64,000 nucleotides of DNA from Apium graveolens (taxonomy: Eukaryota; Streptophyta; Magnoliopsida; Apiales; Apiaceae), in contig NC_133650.1 in assembly GCF_009905375.1 (NCBI RefSeq), positions 68,587,988 through 68,651,987 on the forward strand, given 5' to 3'. Shown here piece after piece: positions 1 to 11,795 of this stretch. The translations under genes and the position numbers were made by a program. The stretch's first letter is position 1. Each line of letters begins with the position of its first letter. Below the pieces are notes generated by a model that saw only the letters and a list, made by a program, of their open reading frames with translations, did no database searches and had not been told where the DNA came from.

Positions 1-1
1 A

Positions 2-1384
2 ACTGACAGTGATGGCATAATTACAAGAAACAAAGCAAGGCTGGTTGCTAAAGGTTACTCTCAACAGGAGGGTATTTACTATGATGAAACATTTTTTCCA
101 GTTGCTAGATTGGAAGCCATAAGAATCTTTTTGGCTTATGCTGCTCACAAGAAGTTCAAAGTCTTTCAAATGGATGTGAAAAGTGCTTTTCTCAATGGAG
201 AATTAGAAGAAGAGGTATATGTTAAACAACCTCCAGGTTTTTAGACCTAAAATTTCCAAATCATGTCTACAGGCTTGACAAAGTACTTTATGGCCTTAAG
301 CAAGCTCCAAGAGCTTGGTATGAGACTTTAGCTCAATTCCTTCTAGAAAGTGGATTTACCAGAGGCATAATTGATAAAACTCTGTTCTCCCTCAACCATG
401 GAAAGGACTTACTTTTGGTACAGATATATGTTGATGATATCATCTTTGGCTCTACAAATACAAAACTTTGTAAAAGATTTTCCAAGTTAATGTAGTCAAG
501 ATATCAAATAAGTATGATGGGAGAGTTGAACTATTTTCTAAGACCTCAAGTCAAGCAAACTGAAGAAGGTACTTTCATACATCAATCCAAGTACACCAGA
601 AATTTACTCAAGAAATTTGGAATGCAAGACAGTTCAACTGCATCAACTTCCATGGCCACTGCCACCAAGTTAGATAAAGATACTGGAGTATTAGTAGATA
701 TTACTAACTACAGAGGTATAATTAGCTCACTTCTATATTTGACTGCAAGTAGACCTGATATCATGTATGCTACTTGTCCTTGTGCAAGATTTCAGGCTGA
801 TCCAAGAGAACCTCATCTAATAGCTGTGAAAAGAATTTTCAAGTACCTCAAGGGTACAGCTGATCTATGATTGTGGTATCCTAGAAAATCAAAATTTTAA
901 GCTAATAGGTTACTCAGATGCAGATTTTGCAAGATGCAAAATAGACAGGAAAAACACCAGTGGAAGCTGCCAATTTCTTGGAGGCAGATTGGTTTCTTGG
1001 TTTAGCAAGAAACAAAAATCAATTTCCACATCAACTGCAGAAGCAAAATATATTGCTGCAGGAAACTGCTGTGCACAGATTCTTTGGATGAAGAATCAGC
1101 TATTGGACTATGGGTTAGAATTTTCTAAAATACCCATTTGCTGTGATATTCAAAGTGATATTGCTATGATAGGTAATCCAGTTCAACACTCAATGAGAAA
1201 GCACATCAGCATTAGGTACTATTTCATAAGGGAACATGTGATGGAAGGTACAATGGAATTGCATTTTGTCCCAACAGATCAACAACTAGCAGATATCTTC
1301 ACAAAACCACTATGTGAAGCTACTTTTACAAGACTGGTAAATGAACTTGGAATGGTTTCAGGTTCTTTCTCAAAATCTGTTTAG
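2..1384 (+). pseudogene. Copia pol remnant: reverse transcriptase and RNase H
   Basis: This fragment encodes the polymerase that copies element RNA into DNA in the virus-like particle. Reading from base 2, the Copia RT signature [10 protein letters not shown] and the core [20 protein letters not shown] are clear. A TAG at 242-244 and a frame change follow, then LYGLKQAPRAWYE and the catalytic YVDD within VQIYVDDIIFGS (about 420-450). More stops occur near 494 and 868. RNase H begins near 905 (GYSDADFARCKIDRKNTSG), continues through KSISTSTAEAKYIAAGNCCA and ends with DIFTKPL at a stop at 1382-1384. At least three stops and two frame shifts make it a pseudogene. Gag, protease and integrase are off the left edge. 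The Copia assignment is secure; the SIRE clade is likely. Confidence 0.93.
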
Positions 1385-2888
1385 TTTGTGTTCTCATACA
1401 TCAGACTTTATTTTCAGTGTTTACAGATTGTCTTATCTCCATGTAATTTATGCTTAAATCGTAACATATTAAATACTGATTGTTATCTGATGTGATTCTA
1501 TAAACTTTGAAAGTGTTTTGAATGTTGTGTGACTATTCACTCCAATGAGCATTATTTGTTAGATGCTGACTTAGTAGTCTTTAACAAACTGTGTATCACA
1601 TGTTTGAATTAGTTGTTTATGTGGAAATCCATAACACAAGCAAACTCTGATTTTGATCTTAGTCAAATTTACTTTGTGTATCTTACTACTAAGTCACAAA
1701 CTAGATTATTGTTTTTTATCTGTCAAATTCTGATGTCATTAAATCTTAAGGATGAACTACATGCTTGATAAGCCTCACTTATCTGAAGAAAATAAAAGAA
1801 AAGAAAAATTGAAAATAGGTACTCCTTTGAGATCTAGAGTACATATGTGAAAGGGAAGACCCAAGTGCATTGCTGGTATTAAGTAATATCCATTAGAAAA
1901 GCAAAATAATTTTTCTTGGTGACTTTTCACATTCTCTAATTATTGGAGAAATATTCTGATAACAGCATAAATTCTGATAGCAGTTGTGACTCATTTACAC
2001 TGAGAAGCCACTGTAAAAAGAATGTCAAAAGATGCATAAAATGAGCACAAACAGTTGAGTTGGACTCTTGCATAAATTTAATCTATAGTAGACTTCAAAA
2101 TTAAAGATAGATTTTAAGCATTTTTCTCAGTTATGCCTTATTTCTAAGATATCTGAAGTTTATCAGACTTTAATCTTTATCTGATCATTTACATATGCAA
2201 ACACTCTCTCTCCATATGAATGATGAAAATTATTGTGGTGATTAAGTTGTTTCTGACAAAAAGTTAAGTATTATTTGTATAAATTATGAGGACAAGTTCT
2301 GATGAAAGTTCTGATGATTAAACTCTGAAGAAGCTAGTCAGTATTTGTGTGAAGAATCACAGAAATAGTCATTCACTTTTTGAGTACAGAAGCCATGTTC
2401 TGATGACTGTTAAATTTTGATAATAGTCAAGTTCTGATGCAAATCCTTATGGAAACTCTGATGCTTACATGGCCTTATTTAATTACTGGATGTATTTTTA
2501 GTATTTATTGTAACGGTTATATTTTGTCAGAAAATAATTAAGTGAGATAAAAATAGTTATAATCATTTGGTTAATGGGTTGCGTGTTTGTTTTGGTAACA
2601 GCATGTGAGCAATAATTACTGCACATTAATTGTGCCCACTCATTACTGTTTTGATTGTTTCCATGCTGCCAGGTGTAAAAAGTCTGTTCTGCTTCACAAA
2701 AATAGCCGTTGTCATGTGGAGTGTATAAATAAGAGATTTAAAAGATTTTACAATATTTTACCTACTATTCTTATTTTCTAATCTCTCTTATTCTCTCTCA
2801 CTCTCTAATATTCTCTGAAGCTATTTCTTACAGGCATCTTATCAAACACCTTTCGTACACACAACTTTTCACTTAATTTCTTACAGAT
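1385..2888 (+). other. Non-coding spacer between Copia pol and the env-position ORF
   Basis: About 1.5 kb without a coding signal. It contains many scattered TCTGATG / GTTCTGATG words, dense from about 2290 to 2470, which recur inside the downstream ORF (16730-16815). It ends with a TATA-like box and a CT-rich leader before the ATG at 2889. A spacer in this position fits the SIRE layout. Confidence 0.6.
2724..2888 (+). promoter_or_regulatory. Possible internal promoter or splice-acceptor leader for the env-position ORF
   Basis: A TATA-like box (TATAAATAAG, 2724-2733) lies 156 bp before the ATG. It is followed by a pyrimidine-rich tract (CTCTCTTATTCTCTCTCACTC, near 2782-2803) and by TTTCTTACAG at 2877-2886, two bases before the ATG. 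The pattern could be an internal promoter with a CT-rich 5' UTR, or a 3' splice site for a subgenomic RNA. The function is inferred only. Confidence 0.35.
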
Positions 2889-3490
2889 ATGGCACCTAAG
2901 GATCTTATCTATGATGGATCCAAGTTTGTTCCTAACAACTACTTGGCTATTCTCAACAAGGACGAGGCTCCTTCTGAACTTCACTTCATTCAAGACTTTC
3001 TTGCTCGAATTGAAATTGGGTATGCTCTGACCCAACCACAGCTTCTTTCCGGCAAACAGATACTGAAGTTTTGGAGGAGTGGAGTTTATGATGATGGTGG
3101 TGAAGCTGGATGATCAAGCATTATCTTCACAATAGGGGAAGATGAGCATCTGGTTACCTTGTCTATTGTAAGACAAGCATTGCATCTGCCAGAAAACTGT
3201 TCTTACAGTTCACAAGTTGGAGAGTCATCTCTTTAAAATATGATGGCAACTTTAGGCTATGAGAAATCTGTGTCCAAGCTGGTACAATTGAAAAGGCCCC
3301 ACATCATGAGGGAGTGGAGTTTCTTTTTCAATTGCATCACCAAAGCCTTTGCCAACAAGTACTCTAACTTTAATGTTATACCAATCATGAGTCAGCAAAT
3401 TGGGTATGCTCTTCTTCATCAAACCCATTTTGATTATGCTAGTGCTATGCTAGGTTTTATAGGTGATAAGATGAAAGAAGATAGCAACAT

Positions 3491-6400
3491 TGTAACGGCC
3501 TCAACCCCGGGTTAGGAGTTGACGTCACTAACAAAATGAAACTATAATTATAAGACAACTACTTACTTTATTTCAATATAAACAACTCTTCCACAAGACC
3601 TTTTCCAGGTTCAAGTATAACTTAGGTTACACACTTATTACAAACCATCTTATTAAAAACAACCTGCCATCTGTGACTATTATTCTATAGCAACTCACAG
3701 ACCACACTTCCCAGACACAACCTATTCAGAGGAGCTCGACACAGGAGGAGTTGGAAACTGGCCCTTAGCAAAACAACAACATCCCCTAAGCATCTGCAAT
3801 GCGAAAATATACAAACACATTTGCAAGAGTGAGCGATCAACCGCTCAGCAGTACCACTATATGATTACTAACTAAAACAGTTTATAATAAACAATTGTAG
3901 GAACAGAAATTACAACTTGATAGTGGAAAACAAGTAAAACAAGTGTAAATAGATAAAAACTGATAAACTGTTGAAACTGGATCTTTAATAGCTAGCATGC
4001 TCTCTAAACATTTTATTAATAGTGATGTGTAAATAGCAGGATTAAATTTAGCATGCTACTTACATTTCCAAATCATTTGTCCCATCGCAGGACCTATAAA
4101 ACTAATTGTTCCTTTACGGGAACCATAAAACTTGTCCCTTTCCGGGAACCTCAAAATCGCTTGCTCAGATATACATGCATTGGATGATTCCTGGTGAGAC
4201 AGCTGATCAGGCTATCATATGAAACTTGTTCCGGAACTCAGAGACTAGCTAGGTCTCTGTCACGCTGGGCTGGTGGTTATAATAGGGTGCGCAACCACTT
4301 CGCCTCTTACGCTAACTTCCAGGCCGTTACGGGCCTTCTGCGCACACTCATCCAATTATCTGATCATTTTTATCCAGTTTTCCAATTCACTTACCTATCT
4401 CTTGTTAAAACAATTATAACACAGCACATTTTCCCAAAACATTTCCATTTTATTCAAAGCTTAGAGATAGGTATTTTCAGAAGTTACTTTTCCCCCAAAA
4501 CACAAGTTAATAAAATAATTTGAAACCCAGGGAATACGTAACTTAAATCATTCTGTTCCAGTACGAGAATAAGACAACATTATATTCATATATACTGAAC
4601 CATAAAGATATGATCAGGGGTACTTGCCTTAATACGCTTTAACACTAATTTCTGACTGGCTTTGCACTGACCGGGATGCTAAGGATTTCAACTGGAATCT
4701 ACAGGAACCAAAATACCCTAAATTAGACGTCCGAATAAGCTTGACTATCCTTGCTAACAATCTACCCATATGTTAACAAACCCAACTCGTAACATTTTCA
4801 ATATAATAATACACGTATCAATTAGGGTTCACGTCTTCAAAAGCCGGTTCAGTGCTCGTGTTCGTAATATAGGTATATTTGTCCTTTTACGAAATTAGAG
4901 TTATCGGTTTCGAAAAGTATTCCATCGCAACACATAATCAGGTTTTGTACAAAATAGTTACATATAATCGATTGACGTTCCGATAGCCATTGGGTACAGC
5001 CTCATATTTCCGTAATTTAATTTTCCGAAAATCGGGCAGCACCCCTTTATTTATCGGACTACCCGTCGAACATCCCGACATCCAAACAAACACAACTACA
5101 ATCAATCGCAATTTAAACCCAACCACCGATTTCAGTCATCAATATCAGTCCAAAATTCTCAGTTACCAATTAAATATAATTATTAATTATTAGCCGTGTT
5201 TTTATGGTTTAATAGTATTTTATTCGCAATTCGCACCTTAGATCGTATTTTGTATTTTAAATTGTAGGACTCAGATCGAATCATCATAGTCCACCGTCGG
5301 CTCGCCGAAGCTCATCGCCGACGGCGATAAAATTTACGGGTTCCCGTTTATACCGGGTATCCTACGTAAATTCCATCGATTAATCTATAATCCTCGCATA
5401 TAAATTATTTATTTCACGAAATCAATCAAATAATCTTTCCTGCAAAGAAAAAAAATAAAATAAAATAAAATAAAATTTTTAATCAGAATAATTCGAACCA
5501 AGGCAACACAGGACAACACACTCGCGTGCTAAGCACGCGCCACCACAACAGAAACGGGGAAGAACACGGCCAGAACATGCCAGAAAATATCACACAACAC
5601 ACACACTCTGACAGCCTGAAACATACACGATTTCACACACACAGAAACGTATACATACAGCAAGTATGTATATACATAAACATGAAGCAATCGGTGAATC
5701 AATAGAAAGAAGGGCGACGATCTCGCCGGAAAACAGAACGGCGCGGTGACTTACCAAAAGCAAGCAGCGAGAGGAAGAAAATAAATCGAGGAGAACAAAG
5801 AACGAGAGGGATTAAGGGAGGAAAGAAATTCAGAAGAGAAGAGATTAGAGACGGAGTGAAATCGAGAGGCGAGAGAGACAAGAAGCTGATGTTTAGAAAG
5901 AGAGGAACTAGGGATTAACTGGGAAAGGGAATGAAATCGGGTTTATTTACCCGGTTTCTTTTCCTTAATACCGCAACTGACACACCGATCTATTTAATCA
6001 CGATACACTTCCCGAACAGAACGAATTGAAATAGTCTTAAAATAAACCTCAAAATTCCAACAATATTTAAAATTGATAATACACAACATTTTTATAATTT
6101 TTTTTAAAATCATTTTGAAATCGCACACCAGACCCGCATTTAACAATCTAACGAGTTCACGCACGGTTAAATAAAAGCCAAAAATTTACCGGAATAATTT
6201 TAAAATTCTTGAAATAATTAAAAAGTAATAAAATAAAATTTTCATAATTTTTGAAGAATTCAAAAATTATAAACTGATTTTTACAATTAAAAACATTCAT
6301 AAAATCATTTAAGGGTAAATAATCAATAAAATATTGATTTCTCAATTTTAAAAACTCCTAGAAATAATTAATAAAGTTATGAAGCCATAAAAATAATTTT

Positions 6401-6628
6401 AGAGATAATCCCCATATTTATGAAAATAAATCTTGAATATAACCACTTTTAACCATAAAACAAATAACACAACGCCACAACTAATTACACCAACGATCCT
6501 CGAACACCCATAATCACACATAATTAATAAAATATTAATAAAAATAATATTCAACTGACAGATCCCATACACATAACTTATTTAATAATTACACATTTAA
6601 ATATTACAAAAATGTACGAGTCGTTATA
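3491..6628 (-). repeat. Tekay-1 3' LTR (left copy)
   Basis: On the + strand it starts TGTAACGGCC and ends TCGTTATA. In element orientation it begins TATAACGA and ends CGTTACA, so the first dinucleotide is TA instead of the usual TG. It matches 11796-14933 along its full length with no net length difference. Small open frames inside it have no protein similarity that I recognise. Confidence 0.95.
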
Positions 6629-6648
6629 TTCTTTCCCCCTTAAAAAGA
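6629..6648 (-). promoter_or_regulatory. Polypurine tract of Tekay-1
   Basis: Read on the - strand this is AATCTTTTTAAGGGGGAAAG plus AA, directly before the 3' LTR start TATAACG. It primes plus-strand synthesis. Confidence 0.85.
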
Positions 6649-6668
6649 TTATGTCCTCAGAATCTGAT

Positions 6669-9600
6669 CTAATTAAACAAATGAGGATGTTTGTCAAGCA
6701 TATCTGACTCTAATTCCCAAGTGGACTCTTCTACTCGAGGATTCCGCCACAGTACTTTAACTATAGGAATAGACTTATTTCTAAGAACTCGCTCTTTACG
6801 ATCTAGGATCTGGATCGGCCGTTCCTCGTAGGATAAATCTGGTTGAAGATCGATTGGTTCATATTCAATAACTTGATTTGAATCAGGGATATAACGCTTC
6901 AGCATGGACACATGGAATACATTGTGGATATGTTGTAATTGTGGTGGCAATGCCAACTCATAGGCAACCTTACCAACTTTCCTCAGTATTTCAAAAGGTC
7001 CAATATATCTAGGACTTAACTTACCTTTCTGTCCAAATCTAACCAATCCTTTCCAGGGCGACACTTTTAGCAATACCAACAATCCTATTTCCATCTCCAC
7101 GTCTTTTCGATGAAGGTCTGCGTTCTTTTTCTGTCTATCTTGAGCTGCTTCTAACCTTTTTCGAATTAATATAATTGCAGCCTTAGTCTGTTGAACCAAT
7201 TCAGGGCCTAATAATTTATTTTCTCCTACTTCATCCCAATAAAGAGGGGACCTACATTTACGTCCATACAGGGCTTCGTAGGGCGGCATTCTTATACTGG
7301 CATGATAACTGTTATTATAAGAAAACTCAATCAGTGGCAAGTGTTCGTCCCAATTTCCTTTAAAATCCAAAGCACAAACCCTTAACATGTCTTCTATCGT
7401 CTGAATGGTTCTTTCACTTTGGCCATCTGTCTGGGGATGGTAGGCGGTACTCATTTTCAATTTAGTCCCTAAACACTCCTGAAATTTCATCCAAAATCTG
7501 GAATTAAATCTTGGATCTCGATCAGATACGATTGAAACAGGAACTCCATGCTTGGTAACAATTTCATCCAAATATAATTTAACTAGCCTGTCCAAAGGAT
7601 ACTTTTCATTGATCGGGAGAAAATGTGCAGACTTGGTCAATCTATCAATAATTACCCAAATTGCATCATGGTTCGATTTCGTCTTTGGTAGTCCTACTAC
7701 AAAATCCATCGCGAGTTTTTCCCATTTCCACTGTGGAACATCCAACGGTTGTAACAATCCACTTGGTCTTTGATGTTCCGCCTTCACTGTCTGGCATACA
7801 TGGCATTTGTTAACCCAACTTGCAATTTCCTTTTTCATTCCTGGCCACCAAAAGTGCATCTTCAAATCTTGATACATTTTAGTGCTTCCCGGGTGAATGG
7901 AAAACTTGGAATTATGAGCTTCCCGCAATATCGCATACCTTAGTTCAGTTACATTGGGAATCCATATCCTCGAGGAAAACCTATACATACCCTTGCTATC
8001 CTTTTGTGTGCAGAGTTCTTCTCCAGTTAAACTATCTAACTCTCGATTCATCATTTCTTCCTGACACTTCTGGATCTTGTCCATCAATTCTGGCCGAAAA
8101 GTGATCTCATACAATTGTCCTTGATTTTTGTCTGTTACTCGAACCTCAATTTCCAGCTTCTCCAATTCTCTGGCGAGGTCCTCGGAAATTTTGATTGCAT
8201 TCAATCTTTCCTTCCTACTTAGGGCATCTGCCACTACGTTGGCCTTGCCTGGGTGGTAATTAATAGAACAATCGTAATCCTTAATCAGTTCTAGCCATCT
8301 CCGTTGTCGCATGTTTAGATCCTTCTGAGTGAATATATACTTTAAACTTTTGTGATCTGTATAAATTTCGCATTTTTCTCCGTATAAGTAATGTCTCCAC
8401 AGCTTCAACGCGAACACGATTGTGGCTAATTCCAAATCATGCACTGGATACTTTTGCTCATGAGGCTTTAACTGTCTGGAAGCGTAGGCAATGACTTTAT
8501 CATGTTGCATTAATACACAACCCAAACCTTTCAAGGAAGCATCACTATAGATCACGAAGTTTCCTGTCTCATCTGGCAATGCTAATACTGGAGCTGTTAC
8601 TAACCTCTTTTTCAATTTTTGGAAGCTTTCCTCGCACTTCTCTGTCCAATTAAACTTCTCATTCTTCCGGGTCAACTTGGTCAATGGAGTTGCAATCTTG
8701 GCGAAATCCTTTACAAATCTTCGATAATAACCTGCTAACCCAAGAAAGCTTCTGACTTCCGTTGGAGTCTTTGGTTGTTCCCATTTGGATATAGCTTCAA
8801 TCTTTACGGGATCCACTTTAATGCCATCTTTTCCTACTACGTGACCTAATAAATGAACTTCCTCCAACCAAAATTCGCACTTCGAAAACTTTGCGTACAA
8901 CTGCTTCTCTCTTAGCCTTTGCAGGGAAATCTTCAAATGATTAGCATGATCTTCTCTAGTCTTCGAATAAATGAGGATGTCATCAATAAATACAATCACA
9001 AACTTATCCAAGTATTCTTTATACACCCGATTCATTAAATCCATGAAGGCAGCTGGTGCATTGGTCAATCCAAACGACATTACTAAGAACTCATAATGTC
9101 CGTATCGGGTCCTGAATGCAGTCTTTGGTATGTCTTCAGGCTTAATCTTTAACTGATGGTAGCCTGATCTCAAGTCAATCTTCGAGAAACAACACGCTCC
9201 CTTAAGTTGGTCAAACAGGTCATCTATCCTTGGCAGGGGATACTTGTTTTTAATGGTTAACTTGTTTAATTCCCGATAATCAATACACAATCTCATACTT
9301 CCATCCTTCTTCTTTCCGAATAACACTGGAGCACCCCACGGGGATACACTTGGCCTAATCACGCCTTTGTCCAATAATTCCTGGAGTTGCTTAGCTAGTT
9401 CTTTCATTTCCACTGGAGCCATGCGATAGGGTGCCTTTGAAACTGATTCTGCTCCGGAAACTAAGTCTATGGAAAACTCAATTTCACGATCTGGTGGCAA
9501 TCCGGGCAATTCATTTGGAAAAACGTCTGGGAATTCCCTTACTATTGGAATCTTATCTAAATCAAGTACTTCCTTCTCCACGTCCACCACATGTGCTAAG

Positions 9601-10433
9601 TAAGCTTCACATCCTTGTCTTAACAATTTCTTCGTCTGGAGTATCGAGAGAAATTTCTTTTCTTGCCTTTGTCCTTGATAAGTCACCTTAATATTATCCT
9701 CAGTAACCATCAAAATTTTCTTCTTCTTACAATCAATGTTAGCCTTATACTGGGACAACCAATCCATTCCCAAAATCACGTTGAACTCTCCTAGCTCGAA
9801 GGGTATTAGATCAGCCGAAAAAGAGTATCCGTGGATTTCCAATTGACATTTAGGGCAAAACTGACTCACTGAAACTCTATCCTGATTGGCTACTTCTATA
9901 GTCAAAGGTTCAACCAAATCTTCTAACATTAAATCCATCTTAACCACACAATTATTTGATATAAAAGACTTAGATGCTCCTGAATCAAATAAAACTTTAA
10001 CAGGTACGGAGTTGAGAGAGAGCGTACCTGCCACTACGTCCGAGTCCTGAGCATTGGACTTTTTTGTCATTTTGAAAGTTCTGGCTTTAGCTGTGCTGGA
10101 TGCCGGTCCTTGAGATGCAGTACCTTGAGTAGCTGTCTTACAATACCGAGCAACATGTCCCACCTTCCCACAGTTGTAGCAAGTAACTGCGGGTTTCTCT
10201 ATATTACATTCAGATGCGTAATGACCCTTTTGATGACATTTGAAGCACTGAACATCCCTTTTGCACGGGCCACTATGTCTCTTCCCACATACCTTACAAT
10301 CTCTTACGGAATTTGATGACTGAGCTGGAGTGGAGGCAACTGAGGTGGTAGCAGGCCTAACCTGAGAAAAATTTTGTCTTCTAAATCTTTGATTTCTGTT
10401 CTGGCCAAACCTCTTCTGAAACCTCTGACCGGA
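6669..10433 (-). pseudogene. Tekay-1 pol (with nucleocapsid knuckles): PR-RT-RNase H-integrase-chromodomain
   Basis: One uninterrupted reading frame of about 1250 codons, in a different frame from the gag start. From the upstream end: zinc knuckles ([14 protein letters not shown], then [14 protein letters not shown] near 10145-10190), protease with catalytic FDSGAS near 9986, RT with FIDD near 8980-8995, RNase H ([13 protein letters not shown] to DALSRKERL), integrase with [11 protein letters not shown] and a CHVC zinc site, [15 protein letters not shown] and QTDGQSERT for the DDE triad, and a C-terminal chromodomain-like tail ending [18 protein letters not shown]. Catalytic residues look intact. 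It is called a pseudogene only because it is out of frame with gag at a C5 run (10434-10438). It acts in reverse transcription and integration. The chromodomain is thought to guide insertion to marked chromatin. Confidence 0.93.
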
Positions 10434-11278
10434 CCCCCTGGATTCGTTTCACCAGTGATGCTTTCAGATTTCCGCTTTTTATCGCCCTTTTCCTTGGCAG
10501 CCAACTTCTGGTCACTTTCAATTACCAGCGCGGCCTGAACTACGGAGGAATATGTCTTGAGCTGCAAGGCTACAACCCCACTGCGAATTTCTGGCTTCAG
10601 TCCCTGCTGGAACCTCTTTGCTTTCTGAGCTTCAGTATTCACATACACAGGCACCAATCGGGCCAATTCCGTAAACTTTGCCTCATACTCAGCCACACTC
10701 TTTTCATCCTGCTTCAATTCCAAAAACTCAACTTCTAACTGGTTCTGCAAATAGTCCGGAAAATATTTTTCCAAGAACAACTCTATAAACCTGGCCCACA
10801 AGACAGGGCCTTCTCCTTCCACGGCACGGGTGGATTCCCACCAATAATTCGCTTCACCCTTGAGAAAATAGCTCGCATAGTCTGATCTAAGATTATCACT
10901 TACTTGCGTAAGGGTGAAAGCTTTCTCTATTTCCTTTAGCCAAATCCTAGCAGCAACTGGGTCCACCTCGCCCTTAAATTCTGGAGGCTTTACCGACTGA
11001 AAAGATTTAAAACTCACAGTTTGGTTCACTTCTCTTTGCTGAGGTTGCTGCTGAAGCTGCAGCTGTTGTTGTTGAATTTGTTGTTGCTGCTGCTGTATGA
11101 ACTGCTGTTGTTGTTGCTGTTGTTGTAGAAATAGCTGCTGCTGCTGCTGAAATTGTTCTTGCTACTGAGCCATTTGATTAGACTGTTGGCGCAGCAAATC
11201 TAGAAACTCACCCATAACTGGGCCCCCTTCAGAAGCTCTGCTAGAGGAATTGGGTGGGATATTCTTCTTGGGCGGCAT
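10304..11278 (-). pseudogene. Tekay-1 gag (capsid part)
   Basis: The natural start is ATG at 11276-11278 (MPPKKNIPPNSSSRASEGG). A TAG at 11162-11164 interrupts codon 39, just before a long polyglutamine stretch encoded by a CAG/CAA microsatellite (about 11040-11160). The capsid region follows in the same frame (VKPPEFKGEVDPVAARIWLK, then YWWESTRAVEGEGPVLWARF and PDYLQNQLEVEFLELKQ), typical of plant Gypsy gag. Near 10434-10438 the frame departs from the one encoding the zinc knuckles, and the gag frame ends at 10304 with unrelated residues. A one-base length change in the homopolymer would explain this. A start inside the ORF after the TAG is possible but would lose the N-terminus. Confidence 0.88.
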
Positions 11279-11780
11279 TCTCCTGAAATATAGCAAATGA
11301 TTTTAGTTTAAAAGAATTGCCCCCGGGTAGCAACATTTTCATGTGCCAAGAGAATACTGCCGCAATAAAATATTCCCACCCTCATTGATTGGGGTCCGAC
11401 TGTAATGAGTGGCTGGATTTAACAAAATCAGCAACAATTGCAACAATAAAATAACAACAGTAATAAAAACACGACACTAGCAGCATGCAACAATACCTAT
11501 TATAAAACACTGGCTAAATTCACATGGTCGAACTCGTTCTTGTGGAAAACTATCTAGGAATCTTTATTGGCTACTACCAATGGAACATATACCAGGGAAA
11601 ACACACGAAAGATTAGGGCAGTTCCAAAATCCTCAAAATATGCCAGGGTTACGCCTTCAAACCCTCAACTAGACTCTTAAACTTGCTCCTTTAGATGTGA
11701 GTTGCTGATTCACTCCCTATATACCAATATTACCCCTTTCCGACTCTACTCCTAACCTAAATCAGGGACTCAAACCTGTA
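11279..11780 (-). other. Tekay-1 untranslated leader
   Basis: About 500 bp between the primer site and the gag ATG. I see no ORF or clear structure here, unlike the leader of Tekay-2 (42777-43572), which holds a roughly 100-codon frame. Confidence 0.6.
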
Positions 11781-11792
11781 GCTCTGATACCA
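11781..11792 (-). promoter_or_regulatory. Primer binding site of Tekay-1 (initiator Met tRNA type)
   Basis: On the - strand TGGTATCAGAGC lies three bases after the 5' LTR end. This is the standard complement of the plant initiator Met tRNA 3' end and sets the element orientation. Confidence 0.93.
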
Positions 11793-11795
11793 ACC

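Noticed and set aside
4194..4523. 109-codon open frame in both Tekay-1 LTRs (also 12499-12828)
   Set aside because: It is antisense to the element and inside the LTR with no recognisable protein signature. The two copies are near identical because the insertion is young, not because of selection.
5699..6345. Short open frames in the Tekay-1 LTRs (repeated at 14004-14650)
   Set aside because: They sit in LTR sequence, are Phe/Leu/Asn-rich from AT-rich composition, and show no domain. Presence in both LTRs only reflects duplication.
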